A stretch of DNA of 64,000 nucleotides from Orientallactaga sibirica (GCA_036365145.1 JAEOAD010002231.1:4877501-4941500); one strand, 5' to 3'; positions 22,573-35,095 are shown, counted from the first letter of the stretch. A program made the numbers and translations. The notes: generated by a model not told the origin, from the sequence alone.

Positions 22573-22810
22573 GGGCTGGAGAGAGGCCTCAGGGGTTAAA
22601 GGCACTTGCTTGCCATCCCTGATAGTCTGGGTTCAATTCCCCAGTACCCACATAAAGCCAGGTGCACAAAGTGGTACATGCACTTGGAGTTTGTTTGCAG
22701 TGTCAGGAAGCCCTAGCATGTCCATATTCACTCTTTCTGCCTCTTTCTTTTGGTCTCTCTATCTCTCTCTCTCTTTCTCTCAAATAATAAATAAGTAAAT
22801 AAGTATACAT
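22573..22810 (+). mobile_element. tRNA-headed SINE adjoining antisense L1
   Basis: This is a full-length plus copy right after 'ttaaaagttcta' (22561-22572). The same 12 bases recur at 24419-24430, beyond the neighbouring L1. The site TT|AAAA fits L1-endonuclease cleavage for a plus-oriented SINE. Confidence 0.9.
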
Positions 22811-24418
22811 TTTAAATTTGTTTATAATTTTTTATTAGTTATGTATATATACAGTATATATACAGTGCATATATATACACACACATATACAGCCATGATG
22901 GTACCATCATTAGCCTTCTCCCTGTCCTCCCCACCATGGGTAATGTGGGTCTTGCCTTATGTGGGTAGCCATCAGTAATGTGGGAGAGGCAATGACTCTG
23001 TGTAAAATAACCCAACTCATGGCTTTAACAATATTTCTGCCCCCCTCTTCCATGAATTTCCCTGAGCCATGTTGGGTTCATTTTATGTCTATTTCAGTGA
23101 CTAGGTTTTGTGAGTTTCTGTGTCTCTGGATATCTGATTTGGTAGGGGATGAGAGTTCCTTGTGTCTATCTCCTTCACCCTTGTGCTGGTACCAGGTTCA
23201 CTGATAAAGCAGCACTCTTGCTTATTTCCCCTATAACTCTATGGCTTAAGCTGATGCCCTGGTGAGGTGTGATGGGCTGATTCTCTCCTCAGATTCTGCA
23301 TCCATCTGAAAGAGAGAAGTAGATTCTCCAACAGAGAGTGAGGTCAGTGCAAGATACATGGATAACAATTATTATTTTAGAGACAATTTAATAGGTGTAG
23401 GCCCTCCTGTATCCCACTATTGGTGGGAGCTTGATATTGGAGAGTGGGCTTGTTTTTGGATATGATTCTGACTTGTTTCCCATTTCCAGGTATGTGTTCT
23501 GTTCCACTGAGGTGGATCCATTAGCCAAATCTAGAGCAGTTGGTAACCCACCATGGCTGTGTGCCACTACTGCACTTGTGTGAGCATCACGTCAGGTTGT
23601 TTGCTGCTGAGTAGTTTAGACCATGAGTTGCTTAGACAGATGTTGGTCGTTTTCCCCCAGTCACTCATATAACACCTTCTGGCACTAGACAAGCTAACTG
23701 TCTGGGGACTGACTCTCTTCCAGATTCCAGCCAGGTCTCTCCATTTTCCATACAAACAGCATATGGTGTCTTCGGCAGTAGGGTCTTACCATTAACCTTT
23801 GGTGGGTCATCAAGTACTCTGACAGAAATCTGTCTTCTTTTGGGAAACTTTGTCTAACCAATCAACAGCTCATTGTGGATATTAACCACATGCTGGTATT
23901 GGGAGTTACAGGTCAGTGCCAAGGGAAAAGAAGGAAGAAAAAGTATAGGTAATATGAAAAAGAAAGAGAGGAGAGAGAGAAGAGGGAGTGATACAGAAAG
24001 AAACAGGAAGATTGAGGTTAATCTTCATCATACCCTCTCCAGGCCCCTGTGATTTAGGTGGTCTTTCCAAGCACCTGATGCAGGTTTGACCTTTTAGTAT
24101 GTCCTTCAGGACATAGGGTTTTAAGGTACCATTTCCATTTGGTACCAGTTTTTTGTTCCCCCACCCTTTCCCTGCCCTCCCACCCCGCCATCCCTATTGT
24201 CCAGCCCTTGAGATGTTTATTAGGTGTGTCAGCATCTTGGGAAAATACAAATTAGGAGCCACAGATGAGTGAGAACATGCAACACTTATCTTTCTGTGAT
24301 TGGGTGAGTTTGCTGAGAATGATCTGTTCCAAGTTTGACCATTTTTCTTTAAATTGCTTTGTGTCATTTTTCCTTACTGCTGTGTCGATTTCCATTGTGT
24401 AGATATACCACATCTTAG
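22811..24418 (-). mobile_element. L1 LINE 3' end: 3' UTR and short ORF2 C-terminus
   Basis: The minus-strand L1 is 5'-truncated. About 24418-24230 corresponds to the end of ORF2 (the 'gagaatgatctgttccaag' region and the codons for YSAI-like sequence), and about 24230-22820 is a 1.4 kb 3' UTR similar to 800-1625 and 1-333. It is not coding. The T/A-rich tract at 22820-22890 marks the tail end. Confidence 0.85.
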
Positions 24419-24430
24419 TTAAAAGTTCTA

Positions 24431-24640
24431 TTTAGTCATTTTGCAATCTGGTATATATTTTTACAAATATTCACGTTTTAATTGTATATTTATTCATATT
24501 AAATGTACAATTTCATATCTTGGAGTGAAATATTTCCATCATCTGTTGTAGTACTAGACTCCAGTTAATGGATTCTGAAAGGTTTTTATAATTTTTGACT
24601 AGGAATTTATATTCGTTAGAAGTTTATTTACGGAAAATAT
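24431..24640. other. Unique AT-rich sequence
   Basis: This is pre-insertion flanking DNA to the right of the L1, with nothing else recognised. Confidence 0.4.
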
Positions 24641-24675
<35 letters not shown>

Positions 24676-24828
24676 TATGGTGGTGGAGTTTGAGATAGGG
24701 TCTCATGCAGTCCAAGCTATCCTTGAACTTACTGCATAGCCAAGGATAAGCTGGAATTCCCCATCCTCCTGCTTTTTTCTCCAAATACTCAGATTACAAG
24801 TGTGCATCACCATGCCCAGCTAGAGGAT
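24640..24828 (-). mobile_element. Old B1-like SINE with (TTTA)n tail
   Basis: A (TTTA)n run at 24640-24676 precedes a B1 in reverse: 'gagatagggtctcatgcag', 'ccttgaacttactgcatagc', 'agtgtgcatcaccatgccca'. It is clearly diverged. Confidence 0.75.
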
Positions 24829-25770
24829 TCCTTTAAAGCCTAGTTAGAAGGTGTGTTCCTTCAAAGAGAGTTTACCTAGGTTCATCCTAGGTCCTTGGAA
24901 GCAATACTAATCTATGACCACTTTAAATAGATTGGACGTAGGCTTACTGTGTCACCAAGGCAATATGGACTCAGCCTACAGATCCTCATGGAGAGTGTTC
25001 TTTGCCTACAAATCCTATACAGAGATATTTTTCCCTGGGGGTCCACCTACTCCTGGTGTATACCATAGTCCTGGTATGGTTTTTCAGGATACCTACCATA
25101 TACAGAATGTTCTGTTGGATTTGAATCCTTGATGACCCTTAGGATTTGTCTTCTGTCCTTTCCTTCTGAGGCTGGAGGAGAAAACAGGAATCTGACATTC
25201 AACAAGATTAAATGTACATATCAAGATAAAAAATGGATGCAGAACTTTCTTACTACGTAGATAACAATTTTAATTTTTTTTCTAAATGTGAAGTGTCCTT
25301 TCTATCTTAAAAGAAGAAAGATATGGGTTACCAAATGTTTTAAAATATGTATTTTAGTTCAATAGTGGGCTTATGGAAATGGAAGCAATGCTTTCAATAT
25401 TTTTTGTTGTTAAAATGTCAGTACACATGAGTTTCTCCCTAGGTCAAACAAAGCCCAATGTTAACATGGTCCTTATTTATTTATTTTATTTACTGATTTT
25501 TAAGATTATGGAGACTGTCCTATAAATATTAAATATACTTCTAACTAATAGTTGTAGTAGTCCTGGTCAGCAGCAATCAGTTTAATCCTTTCAAATTCTG
25601 TAAAAGTTACATTAATTTAACACTAATGCATTGATCATGAACAGTAACATGTAGATTTTACAGGAGATCAGATACAAATATCAGTTAATACCTACACTTT
25701 ATGAACAAGTAATCATAGAATTGACCAAATTCCATTCAAGATTTTTCAGTGAAGACCTTATAAAGAAACA
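24829..25770. other. Unique sequence
   Basis: Nothing is recognised here. A plus open frame of 72 codons at 24914-25132 lacks visible domains. Confidence 0.45.
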
Positions 25771-25892
25771 CAGTGCCCATGTAAATCTAGACACACAAAT
25801 GGCACATGTGTCTGGAGTTTGTTTTCAGTGACAGGAGGCCCTGGCATGCCCATACTTGATCTCTCCCTCTCAACTAAACAAATAAGTAAATC

Positions 25893-25937
<45 letters not shown>

Positions 25938-25945
25938 CACACACA
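25771..25945 (+). mobile_element. tRNA-headed SINE, 5'-truncated, with (GT)n tail
   Basis: The body ('gtgtctggagtttgtttt', 'ggaggccctggcatgccc') remains and the head is lost. The tail has turned into a (GT)n run at 25899-25932. Confidence 0.8.
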
Positions 25946-26365
25946 TATACAGGTTCCTGAAACTACCAAAAGAGCATAATCAATAGGAGACTAAGTGTTA
26001 AAATGTGTGAGGAAGAGGGAGTACTTAACATTTATAACCTAACACTTTTTTGGGATCATTTTTTATTAGTACCTTTGACTCATTCTGAGTAGTAAAAATG
26101 TTATACTTTTCAAATTGTATTTAAGAAATAACTATTAGTTTACTCTTAAATAAGGACAAATAATGTAGGAAATAAAATCAGCCATGAATAATTATTACAC
26201 TAAATGGTATATGTTAGTGTAGAATAAAGCTAATATTCTAAATTTTACTCATTTATTATTTCACTCTTCACTCATTTACTTTTCCATTTATTCTCCTGGC
26301 CCATAATTCAGTAATTCTTGAGTTGTTTTCATGTATAAGAAACTATATTTGTCTTATGTCTTTTA
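25946..26365. other. Unique AT-rich sequence
   Basis: No element is recognised. Confidence 0.45.
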
Positions 26366-26570
26366 AAAATATTGTACATATGTATGTATTATTTGCAAGG
26401 AGAAGCAGAAGGAGGTATGGGCATGCCAAGATATCTTCCTTCTACAAACAAATTCCAATGCATGTGTCACTTTGTGCATCTGACTTTATGTGGATACTGG
26501 AGAATTGAACCTTGGCCTGCAGGAATTTTAAGCAAGTATCTTTAACTATTGAGCCATCTCACCAGCACCA
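26366..26570 (-). mobile_element. tRNA-headed SINE, diverged
   Basis: The minus copy has 'gtatgggcatgccaagat', 'gcatctgactttatgtgg' and a head ending 'gagccatctcaccagcacc'. Confidence 0.85.
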
Positions 26571-26639
26571 CCTTATGTGTTTTTATTGTGGTTAAGTGCT
26601 AAAAGTTCAAAAGGGTTTGCTGATATATTAAAAATTATT

Positions 26640-26740
26640 CAAAAAATTTTTAACTTTTTTTTATTGACAACATCTATACTTAAACACACAATAAACCATG
26701 ATATTTCCCTCCCCTTCCCCAATTCACCTTCAGATTTTTA
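26640..26740 (-). mobile_element. L1 LINE 3' UTR terminal fragment (about 100 bp)
   Basis: The T-run followed by 'ttattgacaacatctatac' and 'gatatttccctccccttccc' matches the 3' end of the L1 beginning at 2251. It is extremely 5'-truncated. Confidence 0.75.
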
Positions 26741-26789
26741 AAACCTGTCAAAGTAATTAAAAACTTTGTAGATTACAAATTTGGGGCTA

Positions 26790-26935
26790 ATGTTTTGTGT
26801 TTCAAAACTATGTCACTAGGTAGCTCAAGCTCACGTAGAACTCACTGTGTTGCCAAAGTTAGCCTCAAATTGCCGCCTTCCTGCTTTAGATTTCCTGTGT
26901 TCTCATTATAGGCATACACCATCATACCTTTGGAA
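26790..26935 (-). mobile_element. Ancient B1-like SINE
   Basis: The reverse-oriented B1 framework is still visible: 'gtagctcaagctcacgtaga', 'cctcaaattgccgccttcct' and 'ttataggcatacaccatcat'. Divergence is high. Confidence 0.65.
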
Positions 26936-28172
26936 CCTAACTTTTTATATAAAAAGATTTAGACCTAGAGATTTAGATGATTTGCTCTAGATTATACAAA
27001 TAATTCATGGTTGTTTTAGTATCTTGAGTGAAGATATTAATTTTATTCAAATGAGATAATAAATATGACATAGAAACAATAGTTTATTATTATAAATATG
27101 ATAGGTCATATTTACTTTAACAATCAATAAAAATATAAAATACTAGGTATTATTGTTGTGTTATAGTGCAGATAGTGTTTCTTTTAGTGGCTTCCTACAA
27201 AATATATTATAAATAAGTTAATACTATTTTTAAAACTAAAGATTTTTAAAGCTTTCTTAGGATCTGTCTTTAAGCTGGTTGTAGAATGACACACAATTAT
27301 TTGTACCGGTGCTTGCAATTGGATCAGTGAGCAATGATTTTTCTTTGTAAATCCTAATCAGGAAAACTGATACCTCTGAGTCTCTGTCAACTGCAGTTGC
27401 TTGTGAGTGGTCTTTGTCTGATTAGTTCAATTGAAAAGTATAGCCAGGCAAGTTTGTCATCAACATAGCACAAGGCAGTTAAAACAGGAGTAACAACAAA
27501 ATCGCAGGAACATCTACGTATTTAATCTGGGGCAATAATCAGTGTAATTACACCATAGCCAATCTGAACAGAAGGCAGACCAGAGTATTTCATGATGATC
27601 ACCTATTCAAGAAACATCCTGGGCCAAATCAAACTAAATTTTCACATCCGAGGAAATCAGGACCATCTCTTCTCTCTGCAGATGGAAAACTTCTTAAGAC
27701 TGTACACTTTTAGTAGCAGCTGAAAATATCTTCATTATTTATTCATTCCAGGATGCTCTTATAAATATGAAATATTATTATTTGAGTTTGTTTAATTTAA
27801 AAGATACCATTAGTTTAAAATTTTTATAAACTACCAAACAGGTTACATACTTCATAAGTTAAGGAGGGTTATAGTCTTCAGTTTTCAGGGTTTACCAAGG
27901 TATTTTCCTATTGATTCATTTTTCTTCAGCAACAACCCTCCTTACTGAGTGCATTTGATATTTTAAAAAAAGCATTTTCAAATTTTAGAAATACTAAGGT
28001 AGCCTTAATAACTGAAATGTATTTTTTTATTTTAGATAGATAAATGTATTTTTTAAAAGTATGCTAAAACAGGAAATTTATTTGATGTTGCCTTTATAAA
28101 AATTGTCACCTCACTTTTACTTCCAAGTTTCCATTTGTAGTAATATACACCTTGTGACTCCGAAAAGGATTC
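26936..28172. other. Unique sequence; 27250-27720 is a candidate conserved non-coding island
   Basis: It is repeat-free by eye. Between 27250 and 27720 the composition is more even than its flanks, with TAATTA/ATTAG-type strings (e.g. 'tgtaattacaccatagcc'). Conservation cannot be tested here. Confidence 0.35.
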
Positions 28173-28385
28173 ACAGGGCTGAGGAGGTTACTCAGTGGTT
28201 CAAGGTGTTTTCTAGCAAAGCCCCTGGCCCAGTGTTGATTCCCCAGTACACAAGTAAAGCCAGATGCACAGTGTGTTGCATGCATCTAGAGTATGTTTGC
28301 CAAGGCAAGAGTTCCTGGTATGCCCTTTTTTTCCCCCTCTCACTTTCCTTCTTCTCCCTTTCTACTTGCAAATAAATACATATTT
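28173..28385 (+). mobile_element. tRNA-headed SINE, diverged
   Basis: The plus copy has 'ggttactcagtggttcaagg', 'aagccagatgcacagtg', a pyrimidine-rich tail and 'tacttgcaaataaata'. Confidence 0.85.
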
Positions 28386-28579
28386 TTTCAAGTAAAGGAT
28401 TTACAATAGCCTTATTTTCTGATCAAGTATATATGTATTTTTGCAGATTTTTTTCTGTCTTATTTTTTCATAGAAAACATCATTTTGAGTTTTCTTAAAG
28501 GTTCAGCAAGGACATTGTTTAATGGGAAAGGTTATGATGAAACTAGTACTCTACATGGACCACAAAGAAGAATTAGAAT
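28386..28579. other. Unique sequence
   Basis: This is a short stretch between two SINEs with nothing recognised. Confidence 0.4.
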
Positions 28580-28965
28580 AAATATGAGTGCTGTGGAGAT
28601 GGTTCAGTTGGTAAGAGTGCTTGTTACAGAAGAATCAGGACCTATGTTCAATCCTCAGCACCCACAAAAAAGTTGGGTATGGCTGTGCATGCCTGTAATG
28701 CAGCACTGAAACGAGCAGAGACAGGAGGATCCCTGAAGCTCCCTGGTCAGCCATTCTAACCAAAACAAGGGTGAACTCCAGGTTCAGTGAGAGCTCTGTG
28801 TCAAGGATGTAAGGCAGAAGAGTTAAAGAGGAGGACACTGGACATCCTCTTCCAGTCTCTGCATGTTTGTGCCCAGGGCATGTACATTTACACATACATG
28901 TACAGGCACTACACATACACACATCCCACACATATTACATATACTACACACAAAAAAAAAAAAAG
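28580..28965 (+). mobile_element. B4/RSINE-like composite SINE (ID + B1)
   Basis: The head 'gctgtggagatggttcagtt' is ID-like, followed by the B1 monomer phrases 'gtgcatgcctgtaatgcagc' and 'agacaggaggatccctgaag', then a unique B4-type 3' part 'agttaaagaggaggacac'. It ends in a (CACA)-rich tract and an A-run at about 28950-28963. Confidence 0.75.
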
Positions 28966-30430
28966 AAATGCTAATGTTATAAAAAGAACATTTACAGGTT
29001 TGAATCATTTAACAATTATTAACTAAGACCCATTCGATGCCAATCACATGAGTATCTCTGCATGTTTACATAAGAAAACATCCTGCCCCTCTAGCTACCT
29101 ACAGTAATATGGAGAATGCAGGCATACTGACAGGGCATTCATAATATAGTGTACTAAATTTCCTCAAAAGGCTATCATGAGGATTCTGAACATATAGGTT
29201 TGGAGTGGTACTGGAAGCTTTTCAGGGAGACTCTTTCCAAGATCTGATAGATGAATAAAAGTTAAATAACGAAAAAGTTGAAAACAGTGTAAGTGTTCCC
29301 AATGGAGAGAGAGAGACTCACGCAGATGTAGGAACCTTAATGATCTGCATATAGGTAGTGAGTTCACCTGCTGCTCAGAAAGATAATTAAAGACTAACAA
29401 ACATAGGCAAGAAACAGAATCATTCCTATTTTGCATCTGTCCTTGCCACTATGGCAAAGTTATCATCAAAACAGAATGGATCGAAAAAACACCATTAAAA
29501 GTGAATTGAAGTTCCAGGGAAAAAAAGAGAAGATATTGTAAGAAGCCACCTAGGCATTTTAAATGAATACAAGTTTACAGCCATAGACAAATTACATTCC
29601 AAGCTGTGGAAAGGTCTTAGAGATGTAATCACAGAATGATTGGCAGTAATCTACAAGAAATCATGGAGGGGAGTGCTGCTAGGAGATGGCATCTGAGTGA
29701 ATAGCCCCCCAGTTCTCTCAAAGGGTAAACTGGTAAGTTCTGGAACTATTAGATCAGCTCTGTTGATCTTTAATACATTCTAGAATGGATTACTCTAACA
29801 AGGAATTGAGAGTGCTTGGAAATAATGAGCCTACCTTCAGGATCCAGCCTGAGTGCACTAAAAGCTTTGCTACTGAATTAGCCTTATTTAATTTTCTGTA
29901 GGTTGAATAGCTTGGGAGAGTTCAGAGGGCTGAGAGGCAATATTGTGTCTAGGTAAGGATTTTTATGAAATCACTCACATGTCCTTGTGGGCAGGAATAG
30001 CAATCTGACTGGTTGATAGTAGGGCAGGCAGGTGTGCAGCTATTGGAATAACTGCGTGCAATTATTAATTTGATGTTAGCTGACAGATATGTTCTCCTCA
30101 TATGTCTCATGGCTTTAACCCTGGCCCTGTTTTGGTCACATTTTAAAATCTAATCTTTATGGAGACACATTAGTTTGGCAAGAACAAGAAAATGCATTAA
30201 TAGAAACAGAATGTCAATATGTTTGAGTAGATAGCACCACATAAAAACCAGGACAGTGAGATTTAGTAGCAGGTGTGAATGTACAATTTTTACTTTTACA
30301 ATCAGTTACCTAAGAATGTGCTTGAGGAAAAAATATTCATCACAAAAAAAGTACAAACCAAAATTAAGTACTTGGGTACTTTTGTTAAAACAAAAACTCT
30401 AAAAGTTCCATCTGCTGTATTATAAATTTT
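28966..30430. other. Unique sequence
   Basis: No recognised repeat in 1.4 kb. A minus open frame of 90 codons at 29164-29436 has no visible domain and no splice or promoter context. Confidence 0.45.
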
Positions 30431-30680
30431 CCATTTTTATTATTAATGTGCATGTGTATGATGTATGTGTATAGGCACACATGTGCCATGGCACACATTG
30501 AGATTGAAAGACAACATCAGAATCTCTTTCTATCCTTCCACATTCTTTTGACACACGTCTTCTTTGCTGCTGCTTACTAGCCCCCGCCCCACCATTCTCT
30601 TGGTTTGCCTACCATTGCTGAAGGTGCATTGGAATTCAAAGCACACTGAATTTGGCCACTGGTAAGACTCATCCCACGTA
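30431..30680 (-). mobile_element. B3-like SINE, diverged
   Basis: Reverse-oriented B3/B2-type tail phrases are present: 'cacacatgtgccatggcac', 'gagattgaaagacaacatc' and 'tctctttctatccttccac'. A degraded head is only faintly visible to the right. Confidence 0.5.
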
Positions 30681-30786
30681 CTATTACACACATTTATAAA
30701 TGCATAGTGGACAGAAGATAGTTTTTACCAAACATTCTTTTCACCTGCCTTAATACAAGCAATAAATAAAATCTGAGTGGATCTGG

Positions 30787-31178
30787 TGTGGTAGTTTGAA
30801 TACATGGCTCCCAATATATTCAGTGTTTTATTAGTTTATAGTTTGCATCTGCAATCACCTTGCTATAGAGGCAATGTCACTGGGGGTGGATATTAAGGTG
30901 TGGTGGTGTGTTTGAGATACCATTGTAAAGGTATGCAAAGTGTGCCTAACACAAGTTCCTGAAATGTGCTGTGGCTTTTGACAGTAGTTTTGCTCTGTGT
31001 GCTGTGTGCCTGGCTGGATTTTTTTCTCTCTCTTGCCTGGTGCTGTGGGAGCAGGCCCCTTCTCCTGCCATTATGGAACTTCTCCTGGATCTGTAAGCTT
31101 CAATAAATAATATCCCTTCCTCCATAACTGTGCCTGGTCTGGAAGTTCATCTCAGAAAACCTGAAGCTGTCTGCTATA
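30787..31178 (+). repeat. MaLR 5' LTR
   Basis: This 392-bp LTR begins 'tgtggtagtttgaat' and ends 'tctgctata'. AATAAA lies at about 31104. It differs from the 3' LTR by about 16 substitutions and a 2-bp indel, roughly 4%. Confidence 0.88.
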
Positions 31179-32386
31179 GTAAAGTGGTACGGAGGAGTGT
31201 GGGGTGAGATGAACCAGACCATATGGATATTCGTCTTTTACAACCTTTGTTTTAGAGGAATGGGCATGGACTTGGTGTTTGCAACTGAAGATGCCTTCTG
31301 GAGTGGTAAGCCAAGTATTATGGACTATTCTGGTGAGAGTTTGAGAATGCTAAGTGCAAACAGTAATGAACTTCGAGGCTTGGCTTATGAGCTTTCTAAG
31401 GGGAAGGAAAGACTGCAGAGGACTTTGTTGGAACTGGGCTACTGGCATAAGGGATGGCTGTGCTCTGCTACCCAGGCCCAGAGTGTTTGATCAAAGTTAA
31501 ATTTGTAATGGACTGATGTGCTTAGCTAAAGATATCAGACTGAGAAATTTAAGATTTTAAGTTGGAAAACCTCAAGCAAGTTAAAATTAGAGGCACTGAG
31601 ACTGGTTTTAGGTTACTGGAGCTGCTATTGTCAAACACATTAGCAATCTTAAGGAAGGTGGAAGGAAGGTGGCCTTACTGCTTTACATTAAAACAATGGA
31701 GAGGATGCTTGAAGAAAGACTGTTAGAAATGCAAACTCTTTTGAAAAGAGTTGACTGAAGAAGGAACCTGCTTTTCAAAGCTATGATTTATTTCATCCCT
31801 GAATTAAGAATATGGTTATGTCCTGCACACCTGGTATTAGTTTTGGAAGCATGAAAAATGCATGGAGTGGTCATGAATTGCACACGGTTCCAGTAGCCAC
31901 TGCTGAGATGTGGCATGAGGCAGGGCATGAAGACCCTCAGGAATAGGCTGGAAGAGCCTTTGGAAGATGGATGGTGGTTTTCATGGAGACCTGAAGATAT
32001 TTTGGATATACCAGGACTATGCAAGGGCTCCCATGTAGTGCAGTGTTGGCCTGGGATCGAAGTTTTTCCCTGGCGACTCTGCCCAGCTGTAGGGGCAGAA
32101 TTGGAAAACCTGGAGACTGTCAGTCTCAGTTTATATTGAACTTGAACTGCAGAAGTTTGATGACTGCTGATGGTGGTTGAGTTTGCATTGTTCTAGTTTC
32201 TCCTTGCTATGCCTTATACCAGTTAATGTTTACTCTGTGCCTTTACATGTTGAAAGTATTTAACTTGTTTGATTTTAGAGGACTCACTATCTTAAGTTGG
32301 TCAAGACTGTGAGAACCTCTGAAATTGGACTGAGTACAATTCACAATGTGTGATAGTTATAAATCTATTGGGGACCAGGGGTGGAA

Positions 32387-32776
32387 TGTGGTAGTTTGAA
32401 TATATGTCCCCCAATATATTCAGTGTTTTATTAGTTTATAGTTTGCATCTGCACTCACCTTGCTAGAGGCAATGTCACTGGGGGTGGATATTAAGGTGTG
32501 GTGGTGGGTTTGAGATACCATTGTAAAGATATGCAAAGTGTGCCTAATAGGAGTTCCTGAAGTGTGCTGTGGCTTTTGACGGTAGTTTTGCTCTGTGTGC
32601 TGTGTGCCTGGTTGGATTTTTTTCTCTCTCTTGCCTGGTGCTGTGGGAGCAGGCCCCTTCTCCTGCCATTATGGAACTTCCCCTGGATCTGTAAGCTTCA
32701 ATAAATAATATCCCTTCCTCCATAACTGTGCCTGGTCTGGAAGTTCATCTCAGCAAACCTGAAGCTTTCTGCTACA
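32387..32776 (+). repeat. MaLR 3' LTR
   Basis: This 390-bp LTR begins 'tgtggtagtttgaat' and ends 'tctgctaca', keeping the canonical CA end that the 5' copy has lost. Confidence 0.88.
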
Positions 32777-32781
32777 CCTGG

Positions 32782-34977
32782 TTTGACTCCATCCTCAATA
32801 GGAGACTATACTTAGCTGAGGTCAATCAGGAAAATTCCATCTTCCTTTGCATTCTAATTGGTTTAATTACTCCAGACTTAAGCTTATCAGTGGATGGCCT
32901 GCCTCTGGTTTTATGGATGGATTCAGAGTAGCCAACTGATGTAAATCTAAGAGGTTCCCTCCCTCCTGAAGTTAATGGGAAGCAACCTGCCTCTCCTGTG
33001 GATGAGGCATCGGGCAATACTAATTGCTACTGGCAAGCCTCCAAAGATTATGGGGATGTCAGTCTGGGCAGAGAGTTAACACAGAGAAGAGCAAACCACA
33101 GGAAATAGACTCAGCCCTGATGGAACTAAGCCTAAATTGCTGTGAGGCTTAAATTTTCTGTCCAACTTTAAGCCAGCTTGAGGTTGGCTTTCTGTCACCT
33201 GTGACTGAAATCCTTTTAACAGATGGAAAGGCAAAATTCTAATAAGATTCTCATCAAAACAGGGAGAAATGATGCCACTGATGGAAATTTTAAAGAACTC
33301 AGGAAGAGAACGTAAGGGTCATCCAAGTTGTTTGGGAATATCTGTCCACAAAGAAGGAGTGGATGGTTGTTATTGTTTGATAATTCACAGCTAGGACTGT
33401 TACTGTAGCACTGAAAGAAGGCAAATTGTGATTTGATGTAAAACACAGAGAAATGCTCTGTTTAAGAGGGGCTCTATTATAGTAAGAGCTGTTTGCCAAT
33501 CACCGAGGCAGAGAATCAAGAGCCCTATCTGAAAGCCCTATTCAGCCCCACATTTAAGGTTATTCTGCATTCAGTAAAGGGGCTTACTGTCTTAAGAGAG
33601 GTTGAACCCTACCTTGATTTCTCTAAAAAGTCTGATTGTCATTTCTGATTGTATCTCCTTCTCAAACCACCAACCTCTGGACAAACAACACAGACAACTA
33701 AGCAACTGAGCCACCAGCAGACTGTATCTCCAGCTCAAGAGTGAGTGGGATAAAATAAATGGTTTCTTCAATTGTTTGTAGCTGTAACTTTATTTATTTA
33801 GTTTGCCACTCAAAAGCAATTACTGGAAGTGTCGCAGACAGGCTCCTGGCTTCTCATAACAATAGTAAAATCTAAATATGGGAAATTAGAATATCAGCTT
33901 CCCATTAATCATATTACTTCTCGGAGTTGAATGAGGGATCCCCTTGGGAAATATCACTCAGGTCTAATTCTGGAGACATTGCACACCTATTTCAGAGCTA
34001 GAATTTTCTGTTGAGTTTTTTTTTTTTTTTTAAAGAACTCAATTACTTAACAAGAATTTATTAAGCACTTACTTTTCCAGGCCTGTGCTAGCCCTATGAC
34101 AGCAGAAACCATATCTGCCTGGGTTGCCTAATGTTCAAATCAATCATTAGTTTTCAGGGTGGTTCATCTCTGTTATTCAGAGGTTGCATGACACCTCCTT
34201 AGCTTTTGTGTTTAGTACTGAATCTAGACTATTGGCAAGATTCTCAATATAGGAGTAACAATGGGGAAGTGAAAAAAAAAAAAAAAAACTTCTAGAGTAG
34301 ATCTTGAGAGGAAACCAGTGCTAAAGCTGGGAGTGGGAAACACAAAAACATTGTGTATAGATTTAAAATTATAATATATAGGATTTTTTTCTAAATGATA
34401 CTCATAATTAATTATATTTTGGAATAGTATAAAAATGTTGTCAGCAGTGAGCTCAGACCATCTTTTCTGAAGGTGGAGAGACAGAGTTGTGATCCTGAAT
34501 GAGGACTGATTGAAGATCTGGGAGTAGAAGGATGAGGAAGTTTTTTATCATAGCTTGTTATCTGTTTATTCAGCAAACAAGAGGTAAGGTTATTAGCTAA
34601 TCAGAACTAAATAGGTGATGCTTCAGGCCAGTTGAGACAGACATGTTATTGAAATAGTTATTTTGGAGATGTGCAGACGGGAAACTGATTACTGAAGCTC
34701 AGAATGACTGGGTAGTACAGAGGTTTTCATTCATGAATGCAAGTGAGTAAGACTACATGTTTCTGTCAGGATGATTCTACAGGGCTGAGCACGAGACAAA
34801 GAGCTACATTCCCCTGGGTAAGAGAAAATGAAGAATAAAGATAAAAGGAAATAGAATGTGTGAAGAGAGTCATAATAATGGGGAGAATCCACACCAGTTA
34901 AAAGGATGTAAGGGCATAATGTGGTAGAACAATATAAAAGTGGAGTTAGTAGTATCTTCCAGTAAAAATATGAAAGG
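32782..34977. other. Unique sequence
   Basis: It is mostly repeat-free. A short string near 34045-34100 ('aagaatttattaagcactta...ccaggcctgtgctag') resembles the ancient 'tattgagcacctactatgtgccaggcac' repeat class. Homopolymer runs lie at 34017-34032 (T) and 34270-34288 (A). Confidence 0.45.
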
Positions 34978-35095
34978 TTAGCTGGTGGTGTATGTCTTTA
35001 GTCCCAGCATGCAGGAGGCAGAGGTAGTAGGATTACGATGAGTTCCCAATTAGCCTGGGCTAACAAAACCAAAAAAAGAAAAAGGAAAAAAAGAA
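34978..35095 (+). mobile_element. B1 SINE with internal deletion
   Basis: The plus B1 has 'gtatgtctttagtcccagca', 'gaggcagaggtagtaggatt' and 'agcctgggctaac', then an A-rich tail. The middle part is shortened. Confidence 0.85.

Larger units (their letters stand above)
30787..32776 (+). mobile_element. Complete ERVL-MaLR element (LTR-internal-LTR)
   Basis: Two LTRs flank 1.2 kb of internal sequence. Target duplications are 'tctgg' (30782-30786) and 'cctgg' (32777-32781), 5 bp with one mismatch. Just inside the 5' LTR is 'agtggtacggaggag', aligned with the primer-binding region of the other MaLR at 3884-7050. Just before the 3' LTR is a purine tract 'ggggaccaggggtggaa'. An open frame of 97 codons (31197-31490) is embedded in internal sequence that MaLRs carry in decayed, gag-like form, and I do not regard it as a gene. 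Confidence 0.88.

Noticed and set aside
31197..31490. 97-codon open frame
   Set aside because: It is in the internal region of a MaLR element, where coding capacity is usually lost. No retroviral motif could be seen.
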